DNA of 64,000 bases from Sphaerolaimus hirsutus (GCA_964036195.1 OZ038454.1:26646315-26710314); one strand, 5' to 3'. Counted from the stretch's first letter, positions 1 through 19,500 are shown. The notes: generated from the sequence alone by a model not told the origin. Translations and numbers: made by a program.

Positions 1-300
1 TAAACGTCAAGTGATAAATTTCAAGTGAACTGTCAAGTTTAATGTCAAGTGATAAATGTCAAGTCAAATGTCAAGTCAAATGTCAAGTTGTTAATGTCAA
101 GTCTAAAGTCAAGTCAAGTCAAATGTCGAGTGATAGATGTCAAGTGATAAATGTCAAGTGATAAATTTCAAGTGAAATGTCAAGTTAAATGTCAAGTGAT
201 GAATGTCAAGACAAATGTCAATTGATAAATGTCAATTGATAAATGTCAAGTGATAAATATCAAGTGATACATGTCAAGTGATAGATTGCAACAAAAATCG
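1..300. repeat. Degenerate tandem repeat of ATGTCAAGT-type units
   Basis: Short units of the form AAATGTCAAGT, AAGTGATAAATGTCAAGT and similar follow one another with frequent small changes across this stretch. A related short patch lies at 14995-15060. No coding sequence is visible. It is probably intronic or upstream of the proteasome gene whose exons follow. Confidence 0.8.
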
Positions 301-554
301 TCAAAAGTCAAATGAGAAGTGAAATGGCAAAAAAATCGACAAAAGTCAAATGAGAAGTGAAATGGCAAGTAAAAAATTAAATTGAAAAACTTTGATAAAT
401 GGATACTGAACTGTGATCCATATTTCTAGTTAATTTTTTTTGTGAACAATCACTTGGCCCTCATCCAAGTTATGGGTTGCATATTTTTGATCAAAATATA
501 GTGCTGTTTGATGTGATACTGCCACTATATGGGTCTTCAAGGGTTATGATTTCA

Positions 555-760
555 AATTGTGCAATTTTATGGAGTGGTGCCATCTACTCCAAAACGGTGC
601 CATTTTCATGAAGTGGCGCCAACTACTCCAAAACGGCATCATTTTCATGGAGTGGTGCCATCTACTCCAAAATGGCAGTGCCATCTACTCCAAAATGGCA
701 GTGCCATCTACTCCAAAATGGCACCATTTTTGTGGAGTGGCACCATCTACTCGCCAGCAT
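555..760. repeat. Minisatellite, CCATCTACTCCAAAATGG-type units
   Basis: About seven variants of a 20-35-bp unit (GGAGTGGTGCCATCTACTCCAAAAYGG) follow in tandem. Several overlapping open frames run through it only because the repeat lacks stop codons; none resembles a protein. Confidence 0.8.
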
Positions 761-838
761 ATATATATTGTTCAGCAAGACACCTACTGGGTGTCATTCG
801 GGGAAGCCTGGGCCACTGGCCACACAAAAGAAGTATAT

Positions 839-1454
839 CAGTAAAAAAATGGCTAAAGCCAAACAAAAAGTGGACGCTGCCTCCACAGCAAATAGACATG
901 AAGTGTGTCTCTCAAATGGACATGAAGTGCGTCCCTCAAATGGACATTAATATATATTGGATGCACAAAAGAAATGTATCATTGCTTAAAAAATGGCATA
1001 CACTTCACTGATAACACACTTTACTGTGGTTACATATCCCACCTGAATAAAGAAACTATTTTTATTACATCACAAGATTTACATGTATTGACTGTTAAAT
1101 GCACAAAAGCAATATATCATTACATCTGCATTGTGAGAAATGTCTCACATGGAACCCAGACTTTTATTTATTCAATAGTTTTCCAGGCAGATTACAGTGT
1201 TAGACGTACACATCCATGTAAAAAAAGTTTCACACCCTTCAACTATCTGAGACAAAAAGGAAAAAAATTCACTCAAGTTTATCATAGCAGCGTGAGCTTT
1301 TTGGTTTTGAACACACACATAGCACAGCTCACGCAGCTGTGATAAACTTGAGTGAATTCATGTCTTCATGTCTATTTGCTGAAGACACACTTCATGTCTA
1401 TTTGCTGTGGAGGCAGCGTCCACTTTTTGTTTGGCTTTAGCCATTTTTTTACTG
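839..1454. mobile_element. Inverted-repeat (MITE-like) element with nested hairpin
   Basis: A roughly 73-bp sequence starting CAGTAAAAAAATGGC at 839-911 is repeated in reverse complement at 1382-1454 (ends ACTG). Inside, a second inverted pair (about 1267-1303 and 1326-1357, CTCAAGTTTATCA type) makes a nested hairpin. There is no transposase. Target duplications are not clear, so this is a foldback element of unassigned superfamily. The sequence from 1455 to 1692 shows nothing else recognisable apart from degenerate TTCAGTTGACA repeats. Confidence 0.65.
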
Positions 1455-1692
1455 ATCAGATAGATGAGTTGAAATCACTTAATTCACTAAAATTTAGTTG
1501 ACACGATTTCAGTTAACACAGCGTGTGTGGAGCCTCTAAGAACATCATCCATCAAATATGATTATTTATTGTATCTATTAGGGATGGCTGGTGTTGAAAT
1601 CACAGTATCACTCAAATTCAGTTGACATTTAGTTGACACGAATTCAGTTGACATCCAGTGTGTGGGGGCCCAATGCCGCAATTTACCTTCAG

Positions 1693-3514
1693 GTGGGCGG
1701 CTACATGCACGCGTACACTTTGTCCGTGCACCGGCCCTTCGGCTGTTGCGGTCTGTTCGCCACCTACGACCGCCCCACTGGCGGACACCTGTACATGGTG
1801 CGTTTGTCACCTTGAGTCGTTTCCACTGGTTTGATGTGGCCAAAAATGTTTCGATTTTCAACCATTTTTGGGGATTAAAATAAAATGACGAAAAACATGT
1901 TTGTAACTCTTCATGTTTAAACCGAAATGTTCAATAGTCGTGCTCACCGACTATTATAAAGTTCAAAATGTTCATTATAAGTTGTCAAATTTTCTTCCTT
2001 AGTTTACCCTCTTGAAATGTGACACTTTAAAAAGGGGCGAATGACATTGAAGGTTTTTTCCGGTAATTCCAAGTAATTCAGTAAGTAGTTTCAGTGCTAA
2101 ACCCAATTTTCGAAATCATGGATTTATCGACTTTTTAAGTTGACGTCTCATTTGTCACTTTACCCCCCCCCCCTCCAGGTGGAGCCATCCGGCCTATGGC
2201 ACGAATATTTCGCCTGGTCAGTAGGCAAACACAGACAGGGCAGCAAAGCTGAACTAGAGAAGTTGAACCTGACAGAAACCAGCGCAGAGCAAATGGTCAA
2301 AGAATTGGCCAGGATTTTGATTTTGGTCAGGGAGGAGGGCAAGGATTATAGGCTGGAATTTGGCTGGGCCACTGAGGCCAGTGGTGGCAAGTTTAGGTTG
2401 GTAACATTTTGAGATTTGGTGAATGTGAATTGCGATAGTGCACAGTAGCTATGGAAAAAGTTTTAAAAAACAATCCGGTTTTAAAAACAACGTTAAAAAG
2501 GTTTTTTAAACAACCTCTTATTCAAAAGCTTCCGGATATGGTTAGATTTTTTTAAACATCGTTGTTTGAAAAACGACTCCCCCCGGCTATCGCTAGTGTA
2601 CAGGGTATTTGATTCGGCGGATAACCGGAGCGTCCGTCAAACACCCCTGGCGGCTGTCCCGCACCCTGTTATGTGATGTGTCATACAATTTTGTCAAATG
2701 TCTTGCAAAGTGTCAAAAGTTTATTTTAAAATATTTTATTTTTACTTTGCATTATGATTGGACATGAAAAAGTCAATTTCTCGCAATTGATTTGTGGACT
2801 TATCTAGGGTTCAAACGGGATTGACTTTTCGGGATCGGGATTCACTTTTTGAGATTTCGGGATCGGGATCGGGATTGGGGTTTCGGGATCGGGATCGGGA
2901 TTGGTTTTTTGAGATTTCGGGATCGGGATCGGGATTGGCCGGGATTGGGGTCACGGGATCGGGATCGGGATTGGGATAGGCATTTTTCCGGGATCGGGAT
3001 TGGGTTCTAGGGATAGAGATTTTGGCCATTTTTCTGGCATTCACAGTTGTTCATAAAGGTCTCAAAACACTGTTGGATGCCAGAAAAGTGGCATAAAATT
3101 GACGCTGGGGGTTTGCATCCACTTTTTTGCATGCAAAAACGTCATTATTTCACTTTTTATAATTTCCATAAATTTTTCCGGGATCGGGATCCCGGACTTG
3201 GGAGTTTCTCGGGATCGGGATCGGGATTTGAAAACTTTCGGGATCGGGATCGGGATTGGTATTTTTGAGATTTCGGGATCGGGATCGGGATCGGGATTGG
3301 GGTTTCGGGATCGGGATCGGGACTGGTAAATCCCGGAAGTTCACTGGATCCGGGATCGGGATCCCGTTTGAACCCTAGACTTATCGACGTTGAGAAGTGA
3401 CCCCTCAATACCATGTTTTTATTTCATTTTAGACCAGTTCCCGACGATGTGGTCCAAGCGGCGAAAGAATGGGCCAAAGCGAAAATCGACGAAGAGGAGG
3501 ACGATGATGATTGA
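1693..3514 (+). CDS. PSMA3: Proteasome subunit alpha type-3 (last three exons)
   Basis: This is a structural alpha-ring subunit of the 20S proteasome core. Three exons are visible: 1693-1797 (after TTCAG, before GTGCGT), 2179-2396 (after CTCCAG) and 3433-3514, ending in TGA. Phases agree (0, then 2). The first encodes YMHAYTLSVHRPFGCCG and GGHLYM, matching the alpha-3 strand region YVHAYTL-VRPFGC known in the family. The second carries VEPSGLWHEYFAWSVGKHRQ followed by the EKLNL-type helix. The last gives the characteristic acidic C-terminus (KAKIDEEEDDDD). Upstream exons lie outside the window. The last intron holds a hAT-like MITE (2805-3377). Base composition of the exons is much more GC-rich than the introns. 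The match rests on remembered family motifs, not a search. Confidence 0.9.
2805..3377. mobile_element. hAT-like MITE with GGGATC iterations, 8-bp TSD
   Basis: Inverted ends TAGGGTTCAAACGGGAT and ATCCCGTTTGAACCCTA are flanked by an exact 8-bp direct duplication, GACTTATC (2797-2804 and 3378-3385). The 8-bp duplication and the TAGGGTT end fit the hAT superfamily. The interior consists of iterated GGGATCGGGATT hexamers around an about 150-bp central unique part. It sits in the last intron of the proteasome gene. Confidence 0.9.
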
Positions 3515-3697
3515 GTTTTGCGTGATCTGGATTTGTTTTTAATTGGAAATTTAACGGGCTACGCGGGCAGTTGACGCCTTATGTCAACTGGTTTCCATGT
3601 AGAATTAGCTATTAGTTGACTTGTGGTCGAATGGTGTTCAAGTGCGCATGTTTATCTTCATCATTGCGGCATGTGCATAGTACTGCGACCAGTCAAC

Positions 3698-4154
3698 TAG
3701 GGTTCAAACGGGATTGACTTTTCGGGATCGGGATCGGGATTGTTTTTTTGAGATTTCGAGATCGGGATTGGGATCGGGATTGACCGGGATTGGGGTCACG
3801 GGATCGGGATCGGGATCGCGATTGGCATTTTTTCGGGATCGGGATTGGGGTCTTGGGATAGAGATTTTGGCCAATGTTTTGGCATCCACAGTTGTTCATA
3901 AAGGTCTAAAACACTGTTGGATGCCAGAAACGTGGCATAAAATGAACGCTGGGGGTTTGCGTTCACATTTTTGAATGCAAAAACGTCGTTTTTTCACTTT
4001 TGATCATTTCCACTAATTTTTCCGGGATCGGGATCCCGGACTTTGGAGTTTCTCGGGATCGGGATCGGGATTTGAAAAGTTTCGGGATCGGGATCGGGAC
4101 TGCTAAATCCCGGAATTTCACGGGATCCGGGATCGGGATCCCGTTTGAACCCTA
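3698..4154. mobile_element. hAT-like MITE, same family, 8-bp TSD
   Basis: Ends match the 2805-3377 copy, and an exact duplication CAGTCAAC flanks it (3690-3697 and 4155-4162). The central part (GTTCATAAAGGTCT..., about 3890-3990) is homologous to the centre of the first copy, so the two are members of one family inserted independently. Confidence 0.9.
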
Positions 4155-4820
4155 CAGTCAACTGAAATTGAATTGACCTTGAAACCAGTTGACACTGCTT
4201 CATCTACTGTGCGAAGCTTTTTTTGAATGCCCTTTCCGGTGTCCTTTGTTATTTTGTCTTTACTTTTGGAAATCGGGTTGGTGAATAACTGTGGAGTTAT
4301 TGACGATTCAGTAAACTTATGTCATCTCTCAATTTGTTCTGATTGTATTTTTTGTTGCTCCGCGTTGCTTAGTTCCGAAATACATCACCAGCAGGCGAGC
4401 GTGATAAAATTAATTATTTTGAGTTGATCTGAGTTGTTGTTTTTGTGGCTCGTCCTTGGTGTCCATTCGTCACTCAAAGATATATTTTCTTTAATTTTTT
4501 TCCACTTTAATCTGAGCTGAAATTTGGCGCGTCAGCGAGCACCAGAACACATCCAAAAAACATAAGAAAAAACTGTTTTATTTGAAAATAATTTTTCTCA
4601 AGAAACCTGGATCACATCTAAAATTAGATTTTAGCAATCTAACGTAAATCTCTCTATATCATATTTACTGGTTGATCCGGATCAAACATTCTATCCGGTC
4701 CATTACATTAAATAAACATGAGAGGAAAAACCGCCAACTAGGCGTGTATTTATTTCCTCTACACACTAGGTGGCTAATAATTTAAATGGAATTTTGAAAA
4801 CTCACAAATTAGCTTAGAAT
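4155..4820. other. Intergenic stretch, no gene seen
   Basis: AT-rich sequence between the proteasome gene and the next MITE. Only short accidental open frames are present and no element with recognisable ends was found. Confidence 0.6.
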
Positions 4821-6338
4821 TAGGGTGTCAAAAAAATTTATACGGAAAACGGAAACGGAAAAAAAATTCAGCGACCGGAAAACGGAACGGAAAATTTTTT
4901 GCACTTGCCGGAAAACAAAATTGGAAACGGAAAAAATTTCAATGGCCGGAAACCGGAAACGGAAAAATGAAATTTTCACAGAAATGGAAAAAACCTGCTG
5001 AAATTTTGCCAGAAAACAGGAAAAAAATGGCAAATTACACTTTCCGTCCCGTTTGGCACATCGCCAGCTTGCGCTTGGGAAGGTTCTTTCGGCATTGACC
5101 CCGCCTTGATGATGAACTCAGGTCGGGGTCGGCGGCGGAATGGATCAAAGGGTGAATGCCATGGGATTAAGTTTGCACTTTGTCAGGATTATATAGCAGT
5201 TTCGGATCTGTCTGGCTCACATGTGTGTGACGAACTAATTACTGTGTAAAAATAATAATCTGCCATTATGCTGGTGTCGGCATGCCTTTAACTTTGCTGA
5301 CATTACTTTGAGCTGCCAGCATAGTCAAAGGGATTAGAAATTATTTGATGATTGAATTTAGTTCAACACGGATGTGTTATCTAGAATTGGTGTTTCATAT
5401 TTCCAATTAAGTTAAATTTCATTTTTTTAATTTCAAAAATTGCGTGAAACACGGAAACGGTATTCAAAATTTGCTTCAGAATATATTTATTTATAAATTA
5501 TACTTTTAAATTTGGAGATACATAAAAATTTGAGCTGTGCGGAAAAATGCTACTCAACAAAAATTCTTTGAAATTAATTTAGTTTATCTTGCCCTTGTGT
5601 TCTTGAAACTAAACTTTCAATTCGTTTTTACCAGAATAATTTGTTTACAACTTGAACGCGTTTAATTGGAGTCATTACTAAGAAACGTGGCCATAAAATC
5701 TCCGTCGATGGGTGGTTAATCCCCATCGCATTCAACCTTTGATCCATTCCGATGCCAAATTGGTGCCGTGAACAACGTGAATTCATTCAGCGCAATTAAT
5801 CTATGTGCAATGTGGGGGTCGTGTAATCGAGCAGAAATCGACCACACGCACGCAAGTTAGCCAGCGTAATGGAAACCAATATTTGACCCTTCCCGAGCGC
5901 AACCCAAGCCGAGCAACAGACGGGACGGAAACTATAGTCAACCAAAAAAATCGCTGAATATGCTGGAAATGGTAAAAATTGCTGAAATTTTGATGGAAAA
6001 TGGGAATCATTAACATAAACAGTTGTAAACCTCCATGCATGTTTACCAGTTTGGCTGAAACAGAAAACAGACCGCAACTGTTGCGCCAGGAAAAGGGAAT
6101 ATGAGGTGGAAAAACATAAAATTGAGCTGGAAGATGGAAAAAAGGGTAGAAAAACAGAAAATTGAGCTGTAAAATTGAAAAAAGCCGGAAAAACTGAAAA
6201 TTGAGCCGGAAAACGGAAACGGTACAAAATTTAGTGGCCGGAAAACAGGACGGAAAATGAAAAACAAATTCGGCGGCTGGAAAACGGAAAAATTTGTCTT
6301 CGGAAAACGGAAACCGAAAATGGAAATTCGACACCCTA
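4821..6338. mobile_element. hAT-like non-autonomous element with CGGAAA iterations
   Basis: It starts TAGGGTGTCAAA and ends TTCGACACCCTA, related in layout to the TAGGGTTCAAAC elements nearby. About 200 bp at each end are iterated GGAAAACGGAAACGG motifs, in the same base orientation on both sides. The middle (about 5040-5990) is non-repetitive and without a recognisable transposase. The flanks are CTTAGAAT and CTTAAATAGAAT, a possible 8-bp duplication disturbed by a 4-bp change. Confidence 0.7.
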
Positions 6339-6600
6339 CTTAAATAGAATGCATTTGAGTTTTCTGGAATGATATGTCCATCAACTACGATTGATGGGAT
6401 ATCAAAAACTCATTCCAGAAACTCAAGTGCGTCCAAGGATCATTTACAGTTTACAAAATTTTGGTTGACAACTAAATACGGTAGCAATTATGTGTAGGCA
6501 ACTATGCACATTTTCATCACATGTCTAGCGGGATTTTCTCAACCTACATTTGTCACTTTTCACTTGTCAATCACAGCGACCCCCCGTTACGCCCTACAAA
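6339..6600. repeat. Upstream region with a GCATTTGAGTT-type hairpin
   Basis: About 6350-6432 is an imperfect inverted repeat (GCATTTGAGTTTTCTGGAATGA paired with TCATTCCAGAAACTCAAGTGC). Related hairpins occur at about 6893-6990, 13264-13375, and inside both arms of the large element (22657-22776 and 50841-50960). The family is therefore shared between host introns and the element. Confidence 0.6.
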
Positions 6601-13693
<7,093 letters not shown>

Positions 13694-13789
13694 GTTTGTT
13701 TCTTTTCCGTATTATTTGAAACTCTTCTGCGGATGATTTTTGGTCAGGTGTTCTTTGATTGGGGAGTTATTCGAGGGAATAGTGTAAAT

Positions 13790-14602
13790 TAGGGTTCAAA
13801 CGATATGACTTTTCGATATCGATATTCGATATTCGATATTTTTTTCTGAAACTCGATATCGATATTCGATATTCGATATTTTTTTCTGAAACTCGATATT
13901 CGATATCGATACGGTATGGAACCTCGATATCGATATTCGATATTCGATATTAAAAAATGGTCGATATTCGATATTCGATATTTCGATATTTTCGATATTC
14001 GATACTGCGATTTGCTTTTGGTATAGCAAGGCATATTTCAAGTGACATATTGTATTTTCATGTGGTTGCACACATGGTTAATCATCTCTTTACTGAAATG
14101 TGAATGGTACAAGTAATTTTAACAAGGTTTACATCACTCAAAAGTAGAACATGTAGAAAAAAACATGATGAATCAATGTGTATCAGACAAATAACAATTG
14201 GTAGATATTACAGTTCATACTGATAACCTGATTGCTAATGGCATGTTGCAAAAAATAGAATATCAGCATTTTCTGGCTTCAAATTTAGCACTCCAACAAA
14301 AATGACATTATAAGTACTGTACTTTTACTCATCTAATACAATTCTCAGATCAGATCAAGCACATCAGATCAATCATAAATATCTCAAAATGAAAATGATA
14401 ACTTTTTTAGGGACACAATATAGGTTCGATATATCGAAAAATGGTCGATATTCGATATCGATATTCGATATTTTTTCAAAATTTTCGATATCGATATTCG
14501 ATATTTTTTCAAAATTTTCGATATCGATATTTGATATTCGATATTAAAAAATGGTCGATATCCGATATTCGATATTCGATACGATATATCGTTTGAACCC
14601 TA
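13790..14602. mobile_element. hAT-like MITE with TCGATAT iterations, 8-bp TSD
   Basis: Ends TAGGGTTCAAACGATAT and ATATCGTTTGAACCCTA are flanked by an exact duplication GTGTAAAT (13782-13789 and 14603-14610). The outer 12 bp equal those of the GGGATC family, but the iterated motif is TCGATATCGATATTCG instead. The centre (about 14020-14400) is unique and non-coding. Confidence 0.9.
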
Positions 14603-14740
14603 GTGTAAATTCTCACGCGACTTTCAGGTCAAATGTCAGTCACAATGTTCAGTATCCGGTAAAATGCGAAAGAATATTTTACCGGGCACGGGCAGTTTAC
14701 AAATTTGCGTGGCATTTTACATTTACCTACATCACATTTT

Positions 14741-14850
14741 CTACATTTTCTTATGCGGCCTACATTTTCTTATGCGGCCTACATTTTCTTATGCGGCGCG
14801 GGACTGGCACCTAGGTTCAAACGGGATCCCGATCCCGTTTGAACACTAAT
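14741..14850. repeat. 20-bp tandem repeat and a 37-bp palindromic MITE remnant
   Basis: TACATTTTCTTATGCGGCC occurs three times in tandem (about 14741-14800). Directly after it, 14814-14850 reads TAGGTTCAAACGGGATC followed at once by CCGATCCCGTTTGAACACTA, i.e. the two ends of the GGGATC hAT family with nothing between them. No target duplication is visible around this minimal copy. Confidence 0.6.
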
Positions 14851-15551
14851 TTTGGTGAGATTTACAAAAGTTATTCAAGTTTGCTTGTTTTGTGTAAAAT
14901 GCGCACACATGCCTGAAGTACTGCTTGATGTGATATTGAGCATGTGACCTTGGAGTCAGTGATTACTTTTCAGTCATAAAGTTGTAGTCGTTAATGTCAA
15001 GTCGAATGTCAAGTGAAAATTCGAGTCAAATGTCAAGTTGTCTGTCAACTCATAAATAACAAGCGGTAATACAAAGTCAGAAATGGCGATTGAGGCGCCT
15101 ATTTCGTTCCGAATTGAGGCATCTAGCTCTAGCATCTATTTTTTCAAATTTGTTCAATTTTTTAAATTTTTTATTGAATTAAAAAAAAAATTTTTTTTTA
15201 TTTTAAAAATGACATTTTTTAAATTAAAATTTTTTTAAGTTTTTAAAAGTTTTTTTAAATTTATTTATTCATTTTTTTATATTTTTATTTTGTTACAAAT
15301 AAAAAAAAATTGATTAATTTTTTTTTTAAGTTTAAAAAAAATTGAGGCAATTGAGGCACCTGTAAAATAATACGGAACTTGTTGAAGTGACTTGTGAACC
15401 AGCTTCCTATTCCTAACCGAGGAAGAGGACAACATGTGAAAGTGAAAGTTGACGTGAAGCGTCGTCTCTAGTTGACGTTCCGTTATTTTATCAAATGTGA
15501 TTAGTTGAGTTGAAGTGAATTGACGTGAGTTAGTGTGAAGCAAATTAAGAC
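14851..15551. other. Gene-free stretch with A/T-rich low complexity
   Basis: Contains a short ATGTCAAGT repeat (14995-15060) and a strongly AT-rich tract of poly-A/poly-T blocks (15130-15345). No coding exon is supported. Confidence 0.6.
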
Positions 15552-16449
15552 TGTTTACCAAAGGTTTTGACGAACGTTTTTATTTAGACAATTAAATACA
15601 AAGAAATAAATGTAAATAAAATATATATAAAAATTTACGTAAACAAAGGAATTAATTTACAACTAAATTAATTACTTAAATAAAACGTAAAAGAAGCTCT
15701 AATTACCGGAGAAATAAGGCAATTTAAAGAAGGCACTTAATTACGACAAAAGGCGACAATTAAGTGGCGCGGTTGTGAATAAAGCACCTCTAACAGCGCA
15801 GGTGTGAAATAAAGCACTGAGGTGACTTAAAGCACCAAGCGTAAAACTTAGCACCAAAAACAAGCGACTTAATAAAGTGACTACGGCGCTTATTTAGATC
15901 CTAGGAAGAGATTCGTGTGAAGTTGACGAGGTTGCAAACACTGCCGATTCTAGCTGTGAAATCGGCTTTTAAGGGCCAGACCGATGGCGATTGGTTTGGC
16001 GCCAATCGGTCGGTTCTAATCTCCGATTTTTACCCAACATTTCCAATTGTGAAAGTTCAATCCTTGCCCGCTCGCTTCTCCGATGAAAAGCAAGCTAAAC
16101 TGGCAAGATAGTGAAAATGTGAGACAAGCTAGACGGCATTTGAAATGGCGCGCGGGCCCGGCCCCCCACTCGGGGCGGGCCCGCCGCTTAACATAAACAT
16201 GACGGCGTATTTGCGTACTGCTTGTCAAGGAAATGTGGCGGAATGTGAGCAATGACTAAGATCTAAATATGTGAGCCATCGCTTGTAAACAACATCGCTT
16301 GAGATATTAAATGGTGAATGTGAAGATGTTAAAATTGGAATGTAAATATGAATGGAATCGTAATAAATTGAATTAATTAAATATAAAAGCGAACATAAAA
16401 ACGTCAACTTAAATATTAAAGGTTTTACATTTTACGATAATGTTACACA
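15552..16449 (-). mobile_element. BEL/Pao 3' LTR (minus orientation)
   Basis: On the minus strand the repeat would begin TGTGTAACATTATCG right after a short purine tract (CGGGAG, about 16450-16456) that follows the element's stop codon, and end GGTAAACA, giving TG...CA ends. It holds an AATAAA signal near its end. The second LTR is absent because the element is truncated, so the boundaries are inferred from ends and position only. Confidence 0.55.
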
Positions 16450-16532
16450 CTCCCGAAACTAGAATAAAAATTAAATTTAATTTAATTTTATCTCAGCCAA
16501 TCTCGGCAAATTGATGTGAAACAAAATCAAAA

Positions 16533-19500
16533 TCAAACGCCTGTGATACTCTCATCACTCCTGTGGTAGCAGATCGTCGGCGTCTTCGACGCCGGCATTT
16601 TCCCGGCCCTCCTCATGATGCTCGTCCATGGGTTCGACGGCATCCTCCTCAGGCTGGCGGCCTTCCCCGTGTCCGGGCGCCTGGTCTTCCGGGGCCCCCG
16701 CTGGTCTTCCCGGCCAGTTGGGGAGTTTCTCAGATTCCTCGGCGAGCCTCTCAAAGGCTTGTCGGAGCGCGTCGGTCTCGTCAACGATCGTCGTCGACGA
16801 CTCGGTGGGCTGCCATTGCTCCGATGCTGCAAGCGGTTGGCTTGATAGCAAGGGGACATGGGAGGTTGTGAATGAGGTCGTACACTGTGAAGTGATTGAG
16901 TTGAATTGGTCAAATGGTACGGAGGGGGATCTAGATCTTGATTGTGACTTTCTTCCATCTCTCCGATTTCTATGTCGGACTGTGAAGGTGTTTGTTTGAG
17001 GGAGGTCACAGATCTTTTTAGATCGTTTAACTTTTGATTTGACCAGTTTTTTATTGATGTTATTGAATTTGTGAAAAGTTTGGGGTACAAAGGAAAATGT
17101 TTGGTGTGACGATTTCTGCTCACCTGGGAGCCCTGCGACTCCAGCGAATCTCTTGAGTCGCTTTTGCAAGGGCTCGCGGTCAGGGATCGCGTCTTCCATT
17201 GTGACTTCCGTTGTGACAGGCTCGGTGACTGTGAGTCTGGCGTTTGGTGACGAGCTCTGCGGTTGGGACTCGCAGGAGGGTGCAGGTTTTGTGACCCGGC
17301 GCGCACCCGTCTCCATTTCGATTTCTTCGGCGCGTTCGGTACTATAACCGACCGGGGGATCCGATCTAGGCTGTACCGAGCGTCCTGAAAGCCGTTTGAA
17401 TGGAGATACTCGTTTGAGGGGTGTGACAAACTTTGAAGGTAACTGTGACGAACTTGACGACTGTGTGACGGTTTGATTTGACAAAGCGGGTTTGTTGAAG
17501 CCGCTTGTCTGTTTCTTCTGGCGGTTACGTCGCCGTCGCTTACCGATTTTTCCTTGCTGAACGGACGGGGTTCCCATTTGTTTGGGTTTCTGTCCCTTCT
17601 GCCCTTTCTTCGGAAAAAGCCCTTGATGTCTGGCAGCATACCCCTGCCGGTTACGAGCCGCCACTGCATGTAAACATAACCAATATACCCAATACAAGCA
17701 ATTGTGATAATAATGAGTATGATGTTCACAGCTGTTTGAAGTGGCCCAGTAAGTAACGTGTCCAATGCAGACGCACCACCTGTGACACTACCGTGAATGA
17801 TGTGACCCAACTCTTTTCCTACACCTTCAAAATATGCACCAATCCCTTGGCCAATGCCAGCAATATATGCTTGCACTGCTTTAGGATCGTTGGATTTTGT
17901 TGCAATATAATCGACTGAACGTGTGACTTGTTGTTCGAGTCGTTGCAAATTTTGAAAGTGATGATGTGCAGCCATGATACTGAATGCAATATCAGTCATG
18001 CTTACACCTGGTGACCCGGAAACATTTAGTGTGAATGGTTTCCACGAGCCAGCCCAAATTAATTTGATTGGGAGTTTTGTGACGTGCAAATTCGTTGGTC
18101 CGTTTTCGTTGGCCCATGAATTATCATTTAATTGATAATATTTGTGATCTTTCATGAGACAATGATCTATTGGTGAATGTGTGATCAGATCATTGGTGCC
18201 AGGAGCAACGAACATAATATGTGGGTGATTTGTGACTTTGACCGGCAGAAATTTATAACAAGTATTGTTATATTCGTGTTGAAAATAAATAATTTCTGCT
18301 GTGACTGGTTTACAATCCCAGAACATTAATATATCTCCATGCCATTCAGCATAGAGATTTTGACGTCCTAGCAATGCTCGCAAGCCAAGTGTGGGATTGA
18401 ATGTGACAATTGCATGAATTATATCTAGTTGGGTCTGACGGATGTGACATAATTGTTGCCAGATCGATCCAAATTGTTTTTGTTCTAGATGTGCAATTTT
18501 GTCAACTTCGTATTGTTGACGGGCTGTGAGCAAGTGAAATACACCGACATCAAGATTTGGTGCGAGTTTGAAATGAAGAGGAGCTTTTTCGGTTTCAGGC
18601 TTTTTCAATTTCTTAAGTTGATATCGAAGAAATTGAATGAATGCCGAGCCCTGGTCAATATATTTTGCGTCTTTTGGCACGCATTCTGCATTATTTGGGA
18701 ATTGTTGTGATCTCCATGTGACAGAAAATGCAGCTTGCAATTTTTCTACTATGTAATGATTTTGTGAATATTGCGCATCAAATTGACCAATCTCTTGGAA
18801 TGCACACTGCTTGTTAAAGGCAGTAGCATTCCATAAAGAGACGCCATTGTCACTGTCATAACAATAGCCGGCCTGTGGGTTGCAATGTGACAGATCTTGA
18901 ATTTCGGAAACTATTTTCTTTCCGTCAAGACTTGCGACCACACCTTCCTCTATGTGAAAGTTCATTACTGTGTTACTCAGATTGTGACAAAAGTAACAAT
19001 AATCGATGTGAAGTGATTTGTTAGTACTCCACAATGCATGACCAATTTTTATTAAGGGTTCGCCTTTCCAAGTTTTATTTTGGTAGGCGATCATGCAATC
19101 GTAGGTTGTGACTCTGTGATTTTTAATGATTTCTGGTGGCAGCATAGCTTTTCTGCCCACCAGACTCATATACGTGACTATAGTATGCTCTTGTTGAAAG
19201 CATCTATAAATTGGTGTCGTTTGCGGCTGAACACGCAACGTCCATATGGATACCACAATATCCTCTATGGCTGTGACTTGAGGAAAGTGACATGTTACTT
19301 TTTCTGGAAGTTGTATTGCGTGCCCAGTGCGTGTTTTATGGCACAGATTAAAAGTTTTGTGATATTGATCTGTCCATGTGAGCGCGTTGGCTAATTTTGA
19401 TTGTATTAGCAACGTGAGCGCCATTAAATGCGACACGTTTCCCCAGAACGAATATGTGCCAGTGTAGCGACATGTTCGACGTGGGTTTGCGTGTCTTGCA

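Noticed and set aside
559-1342. Overlapping frames in the first 1.4 kb as a gene
   Set aside because: They cover a minisatellite and an inverted-repeat element and change frame at each repeat.
2806-3377. Open frames through the GGGATC arrays (Arg/Asp/Gly-rich peptides)
   Set aside because: They exist in several frames on both strands because the hexamer repeat has no stops; the sequence is a MITE with exact TSD.
13800-14600. Regularly spaced TCGATAT repeats as a CRISPR-like array
   Set aside because: No unique spacers of constant length; the repeats lie at the ends of a TSD-flanked transposon in a eukaryotic intron.
15130-15345. A/T homopolymer tract as a retroposon poly-A tail
   Set aside because: It is a mixture of A and T blocks with no upstream retrogene or TSD.
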